Assembly (NCBI GenBank): GCA_963762735.1
Contig: CAVXMG010000017.1
Span: 67,319 to 131,318 of the forward strand
Reading direction: 5' to 3'
DNA: 64,000 nucleotides
Source of the DNA: DASXKD01 sp963762735
Lineage (GTDB): Bacteria; Actinomycetota; Actinomycetes; Streptosporangiales; Streptosporangiaceae
Part shown: one piece after another, positions 28,832-36,929 of the stretch
Position numbering within the stretch: the stretch's first letter is position 1
Layout: the number at the start of each line of letters is the position of its first letter
Program-made: the position numbers and the translations under genes
Notes under the pieces: generated by a model
Seen by the model: the letters and a program-made list of their open reading frames with translations, nothing else
The model's database searches: none
Told to the model about the DNA's origin: nothing

Positions 28832-31360
28832 CTACCGGACGCTACTCAGTGAGGCCGCTGACACGGTGCCGAGGAAGTGCTCGGCCAGCCACGGCCCGGT
28901 CGCACTGCCCGGGGCACGCGCCACGTCTTCGGGCGTCCCTGCCGCGAGGATGTGCCCGCCCTCTGGGCCGCCGCCCGGTCCCATGTCGATGAGGTGGTCA
29001 GCGGCGGCGAGCAGGTCCAGGTCGTGGTCGATGACGATGATCGTGGCCCCGGCGTCCAGCAGCCGGTCGAAGACGCCGACCAGGGTGGCCACGTCGAGTG
29101 GGTGCAGGCCGGTGGATGGCTCGTCGAAGACGTACAGCGTCCTCCGCTGGCTGCTGCGCAACCGGGAGGCGATCCGCAGCCGCTGCGACTCGCCGCCGGA
29201 CAGCGACGGCGTGGGCTCGCCGAGCCGCAGGTAACCCAGGCCGACATCGCTGACTGGCCGCAGCGCCGCGGCGACCGGGGCCCGGTCAGCGAACCGCTCC
29301 AGTGCGTCCTTGACGCTCAGGCCAAGCACATCGGCTACGGTCATGCCGTCGATCTGGACGGCCAGGGTGGCGTCGTTGAAGCGGGCGCCATGGCAGGTGG
29401 GGCAGCCGACGGTGATATCGGGCAGGTACTGGACGTCGAGGTCGATGTGGCCGAGGCCGCGGCAGGTGGGGCACTGGCCTTCGCGGGTGTTGAACGAGAA
29501 GTGCCCCGGTTTCCAGCGCCGCCGCCGGGCGTACGCGGACTCGGCGAACAAGCGGCGGATCTGGTCGAACGCCCCGGAATAGGTCGCGGGCGTCGATCGC
29601 GCGTTCTGGCCGATCGGCGAGGCGTCGATCTGGACGACCTGGCCGATGCCGCCGAGGTCCAGGCGGCGGACATGCCCGGGCAGCGCCGACCCGCTGAGCA
29701 GCGCCCGCGCGGCCGGGATGAGGCTGTCCAAGACCAGGGCGGTCTTCCCGGCCCCCGACGGGCCGGCCAGCGCGGTCAGCCGGCGAACCGGGAAGGTGGC
29801 GGTGAGGTCGTGCAGGTTGTACAGGTCGCTGATCTCGATGGCGATCTGCCCGCCGGGGCCGCCCCGCACCGGACGGGGCGGCACGGCCGGAGCTCCGGCC
29901 AGAAACGGGCCCATGATCGAGTGCGGGTCGGTTTCCAGCTGTCCGGGAGTGCCTTGGGCGATCACCGTTCCGCCGCTGGCACCAGCCCGGGGCCCGAGTT
30001 CGATGACCCAGTCTGCGGAACGGATGAGCTCCCGCTCGTGCTCGACGATGACCACGGAATTGCCGTTCCCGGCCAGAGCGGTGATCGTCTTGCGCAGCCC
30101 CACGACGTTGCTCGGGTGCAGGCCGACCGATGGTTCGTCCAGTACGTAGAGCATGCCCGTGGTGCTGGCACGCACCGTCGAGGTGAGCTCGATCCGCTGC
30201 CGCTCCCCCGTCGACAGCGAGGCGCCGGCCCGGTCGAGTGTCAGGTAGCTGAGGCCGACGTCGAGCAGCGGCGTGAGCCTGCCGTTCAGCTCGGCCAGCA
30301 ATCCGCTGGTCATCCGGCCGAGTTCGGCGGGCAGCGTGGCGGGCAGGCCGGCGGCGAACTCGCGCAGCTCCGCCAGGCCGAGCGCGCTGATTTCGGCGAT
30401 GTTGCGCCCGCCGAGCTGTGAGGTCAGTGCCTCGGGCCGCAGCCGGGTGCCGTGGCAGACCGAGCAGACGCGGGTGATGAGGAATCGCTGTACCAGGCGG
30501 CGGGTGCGCTCGTTGTCGCTGCGCAGCGAGCGTTCCACCGCGGCGACGGCGTTGTCGTAGTTGACCGACAGTTGCACGGTCCGCCCACCGCCGCCCGAAT
30601 GCAGCGTGACCTGCTGGCGGACTGGTTCACCGTGCAGCACGATGTCGCGCTCGCGGTCGGTCAGTGACCGGTACGGCACGTCGAGGCGGACCCCGAGCTC
30701 GCCCGCGGCGTACATCGACAGCCGTCGCCCGCCGGAATTCCACGGCAGCACGGCGCCCTGCTCGATCGTCTTGCCGGGGTCGGGGACCAGGGTGTCGACG
30801 TCGACTTCGGACCGCACGCCCAGGCCATGGCAGGCCGGGCACGCGCCGTAGGAGTTGAAGGCGAAGGACTCGGCGCTGGGGTCCTCGACATGCGCGCCGC
30901 ATACCGGGCAGACGATCTGTTCGCCCTGCGTGGCGATCGACGGCGCGACACGGTGGCCGTTCGGGCACAGGTGCGAGCCGAGCCGCGACATCATCAGGCG
31001 AAGCACGTTGAGCACCTCTGACATGGTGCCGACCGTGCTGCGCGGCCCCGGTACCGGCGGGCGCTGCCGCAACGCGAGCGCGGGCGGCAGGTGGTCGATC
31101 CGGTCCACGTCCGGCCGCTGGGCCTGGGTCAGCCGCCGGCGGCTGTAGGTGCTCAGGCTCTCCAGGAACCGCTGCATGCCCTCGGCGTACAGCGTGCCCA
31201 TGGCCAGCGACGTCTTGCCGGATCCGGACACGCCGACCACCGCGACCGTCCGCCACAGCGGCACATCGACGTCGATGTCCCGCAGGTTGTTGTGCCGGGC
31301 CCCGCGCACCTCGATGACCGTCGGCAGGGTGCCCGGCACGGGAATGTCAGCAGCCGCCAT
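28832..31360 (-). CDS. UvrA2-type excinuclease-like ABC ATPase
   Basis: 842 residues from ATG 31360. There are two ABC modules with Walker A motifs GVSGSGKTS (about residue 40) and GPSGAGKTA, signatures LSTGERQRIEL and LSGGESQRLRI, and Walker B VLDEPSVGLH and VFDEPSTGLH. Zinc pairs of the UvrA type are present (CPACHGLG, CSVCHGTRL, CPTCRGLGH, CPTCHGARF). The stretch between the first zinc region and FAFNSYGACPACHG is only about 45 residues, so the UvrB-binding domain of canonical UvrA is missing. This is the class II UvrA layout seen in drug-tolerance proteins such as DrrC. It probably binds DNA or modified DNA but cannot recruit UvrB. A terminator separates it from the MBL gene upstream. Confidence 0.93.
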   Translation of the reverse strand: MAAADIPVPGTLPTVIEVRGARHNNLRDIDVDVPLWRTVAVVGVSGSGKTSLAMGTLYAEGMQRFLESLSTYSRRRLTQAQRPDVDRIDHLPPALALRQRPPVPGPRSTVGTMSEVLNVLRLMMSRLGSHLCPNGHRVAPSIATQGEQIVCPVCGAHVEDPSAESFAFNSYGACPACHGLGVRSEVDVDTLVPDPGKTIEQGAVLPWNSGGRRLSMYAAGELGVRLDVPYRSLTDRERDIVLHGEPVRQQVTLHSGGGGRTVQLSVNYDNAVAAVERSLRSDNERTRRLVQRFLITRVCSVCHGTRLRPEALTSQLGGRNIAEISALGLAELREFAAGLPATLPAELGRMTSGLLAELNGRLTPLLDVGLSYLTLDRAGASLSTGERQRIELTSTVRASTTGMLYVLDEPSVGLHPSNVVGLRKTITALAGNGNSVVIVEHERELIRSADWVIELGPRAGASGGTVIAQGTPGQLETDPHSIMGPFLAGAPAVPPRPVRGGPGGQIAIEISDLYNLHDLTATFPVRRLTALAGPSGAGKTALVLDSLIPAARALLSGSALPGHVRRLDLGGIGQVVQIDASPIGQNARSTPATYSGAFDQIRRLFAESAYARRRRWKPGHFSFNTREGQCPTCRGLGHIDLDVQYLPDITVGCPTCHGARFNDATLAVQIDGMTVADVLGLSVKDALERFADRAPVAAALRPVSDVGLGYLRLGEPTPSLSGGESQRLRIASRLRSSQRRTLYVFDEPSTGLHPLDVATLVGVFDRLLDAGATIIVIDHDLDLLAAADHLIDMGPGGGPEGGHILAAGTPEDVARAPGSATGPWLAEHFLGTVSAASLSSVR

Positions 31361-31403
31361 ACCAGTCAACCTAAGGCCCTCCGTCCAGGGCTGCTCTGCC
31401 AGG

Positions 31404-31442
31404 ACCGCACCGGGGCCGACGCTCACCCGGCCCCGGTGCGGT
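31404..31442 (-). terminator. Hairpin terminator between MBL and uvrA2-like genes
   Basis: Perfect 14-bp arms ACCGCACCGGGGCC and GGCCCCGGTGCGGT with an 11-nt loop, directly after the MBL stop (31447) and before the UvrA start (31360) on the same strand. Confidence 0.82.
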
Positions 31443-31446
31443 GCGG

Positions 31447-32440
31447 TCAGGGGTGCACGGCACCGGGGCTGCTGACGCCGAGCCCGTGGTCGAGGCGCAG
31501 CGACTGCATGATCTGGAACGTGGTGGTCCTGGTGAACACCTCGATGTCGGCGGCGGCCAGCACGCCGGTGTACTTGGCGATGATGGGCGCGGCGGCACGG
31601 TCGGTGACGGCGTCGAGGTGGGCCTTCACCCCGGCCCAGACGTTCTCCCCGCCCGCCACGTAGAAGGGGATCGGGTTGACCGAGGCCAGCGCCTCCGCCG
31701 CGCTGGCTTGGATGTCGGCGATGTACTGCTGGTGCACCGCGACGTCCTCGCGGGTGGCGAGCCTGCCGAGGTGCCCGCTGATGAAGTGGGTCCACGGGTA
31801 GGCCAGCGCGATGTCCGGGGCGCCTATGTACCCGATGACGTCCTCGGAGAGGTTGAGGTTGTAGATGAGCACCCAGCCGGCGTTGACGACGTCGATGAAC
31901 ATCAGGGTGTCGTGGCCGGGGAAGTGGATGTAGATGTTGTCCGGCGTGTGGTTGGGGCCGCGCCAGGCCAGCTCGGCGCGCTCGCCGCCCACCTCGAGGG
32001 TGTAGCGTGTCGGCGAAGGTGACCTCCGGGACCGGCCGGGCCGGGTCGTTGTCGCGCAGCAGCAGGCGCTTGGTCTCCTCGTGCCCGATGCGGACCACGT
32101 CCCCGCCGAACAGCGAGGCCGCGCCGCCGTGGTCGGCGTGGTGATGCGAGTAGACGAAGTGCGTCACCGTGCTTGGCACGCCGTTGGCGGCGGCGATCTC
32201 GTCCACCGCCCGGCGCAGGTTGCCGCCGATGGACGGGGGCGCGTCGAACACCACGACGCCGTCCCGGGTGGTCAGGAACGCAGACTGGTAGACGCCGTCG
32301 GTGACGTAGTACAGGTTCCGCTCGACCCGCCCGACGAAATACCCCTGGTCGTTGAGCGCCGGGCCGAGCGAGGACCGGGGGATCGGTGCGTAGTCGGGCA
32401 GGTCCGCGGCGCTGCCGGCGCCGGAGGCTGGTGATGTCAC
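31447..32440 (-). pseudogene. MBL-fold metallohydrolase, frameshifted in the middle
   Basis: From GTG 32440 (AGGGAG upstream) the N-terminal part reads PDYAPIPRSSLGPALNDQGYF, NLYYVTDGVYQSAFLTTRDGVVVFDAPP and the zinc motif YSHHHADHGG. Near 32005 the frame breaks at FADT. The next frame continues YTLEVGGERAELAWRGPNHTPDNIYIHFPGHDTLMFIDVVNAGW and ISGHLGRLATREDVAVHQQYIADI to the stop at 31447, supplying the later metal ligands. The joined length, about 330 residues, is normal for this branch of metallo-beta-lactamase-fold hydrolases. The substrate is unknown. A one-base indel explains the break. Confidence 0.84.
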
Positions 32441-32804
32441 GGTATCTCCCTTGGATCTCGTGGCACGTCCGCTGGATGGCCGTGCGTGCCTTCGCGACTT
32501 ATCCAGGCTTGCCGCCAGGGAGGTGAAGGTCGTCACCGGATCCCGGTGATTCAGGCGTCGTTGGCATCACGTGCGCTGGCTTAACGCCGAGCGGACCGCG
32601 TCGCCGATGGTGATCAGCTCGCTATGCGCCATACGCGGGCAGGACTGCCCCGCTCACTGGCGCGGCAGCGTCGCTGACCAGGAATGCGATCACCTCGGCG
32701 ATGGCCTCCGGCGCGACTGCCTGGGCCATCACGCCGTCGGGAAAACAGGTCATCACCTGATCCTGGTGATGAGGGTTCACCTGCCCGCACTCGACGATGG
32801 CTTC
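32441..32804. other. Gene-poor stretch with an SDR remnant
   Basis: Apart from the short SDR tail on the minus strand (separate entry) and possible upstream starts of the following small gene, I see no coding or regulatory structure. Confidence 0.4.
32622..32760 (-). pseudogene. Remnant of a short-chain dehydrogenase C-terminus
   Basis: The last 40 residues of a minus-strand frame, PEAIAEVIAFLVSDAAAPVSGAVLPAYGA before the stop at 32622, match the conserved SDR ending (PEEIAxxVAFLASDxAxxVTGAxLxVDGG). The Rossmann and catalytic parts are absent upstream. It is a decayed gene end rather than a functional enzyme. Confidence 0.6.
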
Positions 32805-33053
32805 ATGGACCCAGCACCCGTCCCGTATGCGATCCGGATCCACGGCCACCTCGGCGCCACGGTGCTGTCCGCGTTCCCAGCGCTGATACCGCAGCACTAC
32901 GGCGCCGACACCGTGCTCACCGGCCTGCTGGACCGGTCCGCACTCTACGGCGTGCTGGCCGAGGTCGAAGCGCTCGGCCTCGACCTCCTCGAGGTCCGCC
33001 TGCTCACCTCACAAGGCGAATCATCAGATTCAGGTGACAGCTGCTCACCCTGA
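32805..33053 (+). CDS. Small conserved actinobacterial protein, ligand-type alpha/beta fold
   Basis: About 82 residues from ATG 32805 (an in-frame ATG at 32769 is possible). The body YAIRIHGHLGATVLSAFPAL, DTVLTGLLDRSALYGVLAEVEALGLDLLEVRLL is a pattern I recognise from many small Streptomyces and mycobacterial proteins of unknown function. It has a beta-alpha-beta layout without catalytic motifs. No clear ribosome-binding site is seen at either start. It is followed by the isochorismatase-like gene after 53 nt. Confidence 0.65.
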   Translation: MDPAPVPYAIRIHGHLGATVLSAFPALIPQHYGADTVLTGLLDRSALYGVLAEVEALGLDLLEVRLLTSQGESSDSGDSCSP

Positions 33054-33106
33054 TGGCCACTAGCTTCGGGCGCATCCGAACCGTGCTACGAGAAGGTGAC
33101 GCTCCC

Positions 33107-33724
33107 ATGACCAGTGCCCCCGTGCGCGACCCGCTCGCCGACCATCTGATCACGCCGCAGAACGCGGCGCTGCTGCTCATCGACTACCAACCCTCGCAGC
33201 TGGCGGAGGTCCACTCGATGGATCGCGACCTCCTGGTCAAGAACGCGGTCTCGACGGTGAGGACCATCAAAACCTTCGGGGTCCCGGTCGTGCACTCCAC
33301 CATCAACGTCGCCACCGGCCGGGGAGGGCCCACCCTCCCCGAACTCGCCGACCTGCTGGCCGACGACAAACCGTTCGACCGGACCACGACCAACTCCTGG
33401 GAGGACATCGAATTCGTCCAGGCCGTCCATGCCACCGGGCGCCGGAAGCTCATCCTCTGCGCCCTGTGGACCGAAATCTGCATGGCCTTCACCGCCCTCG
33501 ACGCGCTGCGCGAAGGGTATGAGGTCTACCCCGTCGTCGACGCGATCGGCGGCACCTCGCCCGAGGCCCACCGCGCCGGCCTTGACCGCGTGATCCAAGC
33601 AGGCGGCCACCCAATCAGCTGGGTCTCGCTCGCGGTCGAGCTGCAGCGCGACTGGGCCCGCCAGGACACCGTCCAAGCGATCATCGAGATCGTCCTCACC
33701 GACCGCCTGCTGAAGGAGCAATAG
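33107..33724 (+). CDS. Isochorismatase-family cysteine hydrolase (YcaC-like)
   Basis: 205 residues with GAAGG upstream of ATG 33107. The catalytic triad pattern is present: Asp in NAALLLIDYQPSQ, Lys in the TVRTIKTFGVPVV region, and Cys in the LILCALWTEICMAFTALDAL segment. WARQDT and the long C-terminal helix are typical of the YcaC/YcaC-related subgroup, which forms octamers. The physiological substrate of this subgroup is unknown; the family hydrolyses C-N or enol-ether bonds without metal. It has no clear operon partner. Confidence 0.87.
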   Translation: MTSAPVRDPLADHLITPQNAALLLIDYQPSQLAEVHSMDRDLLVKNAVSTVRTIKTFGVPVVHSTINVATGRGGPTLPELADLLADDKPFDRTTTNSWEDIEFVQAVHATGRRKLILCALWTEICMAFTALDALREGYEVYPVVDAIGGTSPEAHRAGLDRVIQAGGHPISWVSLAVELQRDWARQDTVQAIIEIVLTDRLLKEQ

Positions 33725-33886
33725 CGTCCCCTGGCAATGTGGCCCGCAACGGCTGGCGTAACGCCCGTTGAAAGGCGCAGCCTGGCGACAACACGAACAT
33801 GGGAAGACATGAGATGCCCACTACAATTGCCAGGCCCAAGCACGCGATCGTGGCATGTGTAGCCGCCCGGAGACAGGAGCGTCTCG

Positions 33887-34567
33887 GTGACCGATGATTC
33901 CAGTCGCGCCGCATGGCTGCAGCAAGCGCGCTCCTACCTGCGCAACGCCGACCCCGTGCTCGCGCGGCTCATCGACGAGCGGCCGGATTTCGACCCCCGG
34001 GCGTGGATGGCCCAGCTGCCGCCGATGGATCTGTACGGCGCCCTGCTGTTCCAGGTCACCGGCCAGCAGCTTTCCGTCGCGGCGACCCGCAGCACCATTG
34101 CCCGCATCCAGGCCCTGTTCGGCGGCCATCTTCCCTCCCCCACCGCGCTGCTGGGCGTAGATCCCGGCACGCTCCGCGAGGCCGGGCTGTCGTGGCGGAA
34201 GATCAACACGCTCCGCGATCTCGCCGAGCGCATGTCGGACGGCCGGCTGGACCCGGATGTCCTGAGCAGCCTGCCCGACGATCAGCTCATGGCAGAGCTC
34301 ACGGTCATTCCGGGGATAGGTCCCTGGACCGTGCAAGGCGCGCTCATCATCGCCCTCGGCCGGGAGGACGTCGTGCTGCCCGGCGACCTTGCGCTGCGTA
34401 AGGCCATCCAGGCCGCCTACCAGCTCGACCACCTCCCAGCCCAGCAGGAGGTTCTCGACATCGCCGAGAAATGGCGGCCCTACCGCAGCCTTGCGACCAG
34501 CTACCTGTTCTCCGCCGCCTTCGAGCCAGCCGGAGCACCACCGGCCGCCGGGCGCAGGAGCGATTGA
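33887..34567 (+). CDS. DNA-3-methyladenine glycosylase II (AlkA-like, HhH-GPD)
   Basis: 226 residues from GTG 33887, with AGGAG 8 nt upstream. The HhH-GPD fold is clear: LLFQVTGQQLSVAATRSTIARI, the hairpin LTVIPGIGPWTVQGALIIAL, and the catalytic Asp in VVLPGDLALRKAI. A final WRPYRSLATSYLF motif is typical of AlkA-type enzymes. There is no Fe-S Cys cluster, which separates it from MutY/Nth. It removes alkylated purines to start base-excision repair. It lacks the N-terminal Ada or TBP-like domain of E. coli AlkA, giving the compact actinobacterial form. Confidence 0.9.
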   Translation: MTDDSSRAAWLQQARSYLRNADPVLARLIDERPDFDPRAWMAQLPPMDLYGALLFQVTGQQLSVAATRSTIARIQALFGGHLPSPTALLGVDPGTLREAGLSWRKINTLRDLAERMSDGRLDPDVLSSLPDDQLMAELTVIPGIGPWTVQGALIIALGREDVVLPGDLALRKAIQAAYQLDHLPAQQEVLDIAEKWRPYRSLATSYLFSAAFEPAGAPPAAGRRSD

Positions 34568-34588
34568 AAGGCCCACGAGCGCGGCGGA

Positions 34589-35818
34589 TTACTCGATGGG
34601 CGGACCGGTGTCGTTGGCCAGGCGGTGCGCGACGGCGAACAGCCAGGGGATGCAGAGCAGGACTACGAGGGCGAGCCCGAGGAACAGCGGCGCCGGCCGT
34701 GCCGCGCCGACGCCGAGGCACGCCACAGCCACGGCGGCGCAGATGCGGGCGAGCGGCCGGTACAGGCCGCGGTCGCGCTGCCAGGCCTGCAAGGTCGCGG
34801 CTACCAGCATCGTCGCGCCCAGCACGACACCGGCACCCGCGCACAGCACCCACGCAGTGGCGGCCGGAGTGCGGCCGTCATGGGCGTGGTCGACCAGGCT
34901 GACCATGGCGGCACCCATCGCGGCAATAGCGGCCGTAAGCGGCAGGTGACTGAGCATCCACTGCAGGCTCGCCGCCGGTTCTGGTCTGGGATGGCGGTGC
35001 CCGGCGAAGTCGAAGTATGTCCACCAGGCACCGAAGCCGACCACGACGGCGACCAGCCCGACGCTGAGGGTCAGCACGCTGATCGGCTCGCGGGCCAGCC
35101 CATTGACGACACCGGTGAGGGTTTCGCCGAGCACGATGATGGTGAGCAGCCCGAACCGTTCGATGAGCGCGTCGGTGATGGTCAGCGGAGCCGCCTGCGC
35201 AGAGTTGGCCTTGAGGATCACGGCTGTGAATCCGGCCAGGTAGACGACATCGATCAGGCCCCAGGCCAGCACGCGAGCGCTGGCTGGCAGGAGGGCGGTG
35301 CCGGCCAGCAGGATGGCACAGGCGGCTGTCCCGGTGACGAAGAGCCGGCTCGGCCGACGGTATTCGGGGCGGTCACCGCGCGCCGCCAGCAGCCAAAGTA
35401 CGGTCAGTATCGCGAACAGTACGCCCGCGGCGACAGCGAACGCTGCTCCTCGCGCACCATCCGCCTCGGGGATGAAGGCGCCCATCGCGACCAGCACCAG
35501 GATCTGCAGCAGGAATGTGCTGCGGCTGCGGGCGTCGTCGCGGCCGTGCAGTTCGTGGTGGAGGCTGCCGTTGACCCAGGCGATCCACACCAGTGCGAAC
35601 ACCGCCGCGAACTCGCCGAGCCCACGCCAGCTCAGGTGCCCGGCCAGGTGGCGGGCGTCCTGCGCGACCAGCACGACCACGGCCAGGTCGTAGAACAGCT
35701 CCAGCGGGCCGACCACGCGCTCGCGCGGCTGCTCGCCGTGCGGGCGGGGCGGCTGCCACAGGGAACGGCGCAGCCGGGCCCAGCGCTCCCGGCGCGTCAG
35801 CGGAGTCAGGTTCTGCAC
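34589..35818 (-). CDS. Low-temperature-requirement A (LtrA) family membrane protein
   Basis: About 409 residues. The family opening VGPLELFYDLAVVVLVAQDARHLAGHL is followed by roughly ten hydrophobic helices, with WIAWVNGSLHHELHGRDD, DALIERFGLLTIIVLGETLTGVV and YFDFAGHRHPRP between them, all LtrA hallmarks. The biochemical function of LtrA is unknown. I placed the start at GTG 35818; a TTG at 35827 in the same frame is possible and neither has a good ribosome-binding site. It converges on alkA with 21 nt between. Confidence 0.88.
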   Translation of the reverse strand: MQNLTPLTRRERWARLRRSLWQPPRPHGEQPRERVVGPLELFYDLAVVVLVAQDARHLAGHLSWRGLGEFAAVFALVWIAWVNGSLHHELHGRDDARSRSTFLLQILVLVAMGAFIPEADGARGAAFAVAAGVLFAILTVLWLLAARGDRPEYRRPSRLFVTGTAACAILLAGTALLPASARVLAWGLIDVVYLAGFTAVILKANSAQAAPLTITDALIERFGLLTIIVLGETLTGVVNGLAREPISVLTLSVGLVAVVVGFGAWWTYFDFAGHRHPRPEPAASLQWMLSHLPLTAAIAAMGAAMVSLVDHAHDGRTPAATAWVLCAGAGVVLGATMLVAATLQAWQRDRGLYRPLARICAAVAVACLGVGAARPAPLFLGLALVVLLCIPWLFAVAHRLANDTGPPIE

Positions 35819-36231
35819 CTTTAACAAGCGCTCATCGAGCCTGAGTCAGGCGCCGACGCCGTCCAATTTGCGCATTCCTCGTCATCGAGCGTCACTCCTT
35901 CGGGTGTACGGCTGTCACCTCATTCTGGTGAATCGCGTTCCTGCGTGAGCTGGCCGACCCCGATTGACCTGGTCTTGCTCCCGTAGAGTCGTCTGGTGCC
36001 GACACGCTAATGGCTGCCGCGCTCGCGGTGATCGACAGGTCAACGGACGGCGCCGCAGTGCCGGGCGACAGGGCGGGCGGCGCCACGGTGCCTGGCGACA
36101 GGCTGGGTGACGCCATGCAACAGCTCCAGGACGCCGCGGCACCGTTGCTTCAGCTGCTCCATCCCGCGGTCCGCGACTCCCTCCAGGGCATCGGCCGGAC
36201 CGCCGAAGAATAGGACGTCGCCACCTCCGCG
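35819..36231. other. Intergenic stretch with a doubtful small frame
   Basis: 413 nt between the LtrA-like and pyrophosphatase genes. A TAGAGT box lies 6 nt before a GTG at 35996, but that frame stops after four codons; the frame starting at ATG 36010 (separate entry) would need a 1-nt change to join it. Otherwise I see nothing. Confidence 0.4.
36010..36213 (+). CDS. Possible small protein of 67 residues
   Basis: The frame MAAALAVIDRSTDGAAVPGDRAG contains an imperfect repeat (GAAVPGDRAG, GATVPGDRLG) and ends in a plausible amphipathic helix QLQDAAAPLLQLLHPAVRDSL. It has no ribosome-binding site and no family I recognise. An upstream leaderless-type box (TAGAGT, then GTG 35996) is out of frame by one base, as with other lesions in this window, so a slightly longer gene is possible. 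Confidence 0.3.
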   Translation: MAAALAVIDRSTDGAAVPGDRAGGATVPGDRLGDAMQQLQDAAAPLLQLLHPAVRDSLQGIGRTAEE

Positions 36232-36732
36232 TCAGCGTGGCCCTGGCTCCTGGGTCTCCCGCAGGCGGCGCCGGGACGTTTCCACCTCGGCTTCGGCGGC
36301 GGCGCGGCCGGCCCAGGACGCGCCCTCGACGCTCTTGCCCGGTTCCAGTTCCTTGTAGATCAAGAAGAAGTGCTCGATCTCCAGCCGGTCGAATTTGGGT
36401 AGGTGCTGGAGGTCGCGCAAGTGTTCCTGGCGCGGGTCGCCGGCGGGCACGCAGAGGATCTTGTCGTCGCCGCCTTTCTCGTCGGTCATCCGGAACATGC
36501 CGATCGGACGGCTGCGGATCAGGCAGCCGGGAAACGTGGGTTCCAGCACCAGTACCAGCGCGTCGAGCGGATCGCCGTCTTCGCCCAGGGTGTCCGGCAC
36601 GAAGCCGTAGTCGGCCGGGTACTGGGTCGCGGTGAACAGCGTCCGGTCCAGGCGGATCAGGCCGCTGGCGTGGTCGACCTCGTACTTGTTCCGGCTGCCC
36701 CGCGGGATCTCGATCACGACATCGAACTCCAC
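36232..36732 (-). CDS. ppa: Soluble inorganic pyrophosphatase (family I)
   Basis: 166 residues from GTG 36732. The family I active-site set is visible: EIPRGSRNKYEVD with Glu, Arg and Lys, YPADYGFVPDTLGEDGDPLDALVL with the metal Asp trio, DEKGGDDKILCVPAGDP, and FFLIYKELEPGKSVE near the end. It hydrolyses PPi in the cytosol using Mg2+. The C-terminal tail is slightly longer than in E. coli and Arg/Glu-rich. It is divergent from the AMP-forming acyl-CoA synthetase gene, whose reaction releases PPi; the starts lie 197 nt apart. Confidence 0.95.
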   Translation of the reverse strand: MEFDVVIEIPRGSRNKYEVDHASGLIRLDRTLFTATQYPADYGFVPDTLGEDGDPLDALVLVLEPTFPGCLIRSRPIGMFRMTDEKGGDDKILCVPAGDPRQEHLRDLQHLPKFDRLEIEHFFLIYKELEPGKSVEGASWAGRAAAEAEVETSRRRLRETQEPGPR

Positions 36733-36929
36733 AGTGTTCGGCCCTTTTTCGCGGTGTGATCCATGACGCTAGGCCGCGGGGAACCCCGGCGATAACGTGC
36801 CGCCAACACGAGGATGGGCCGTTTCCTCGGGCCACCGGCACAACGGTTGTTCCGCTGTACCAACGCCTCGGGACAGGGTTGATGCCCGGGACCGACGACC
36901 GCCCGGGCCTGCGGCCGGATAATGGCAGC

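Noticed and set aside
28832..32440. MBL-UvrA fusion protein
   Set aside because: The continuous frame crosses the second half of the MBL gene out of frame and runs through a strong terminator; both genes have their own starts and stops once the MBL frameshift is allowed for.
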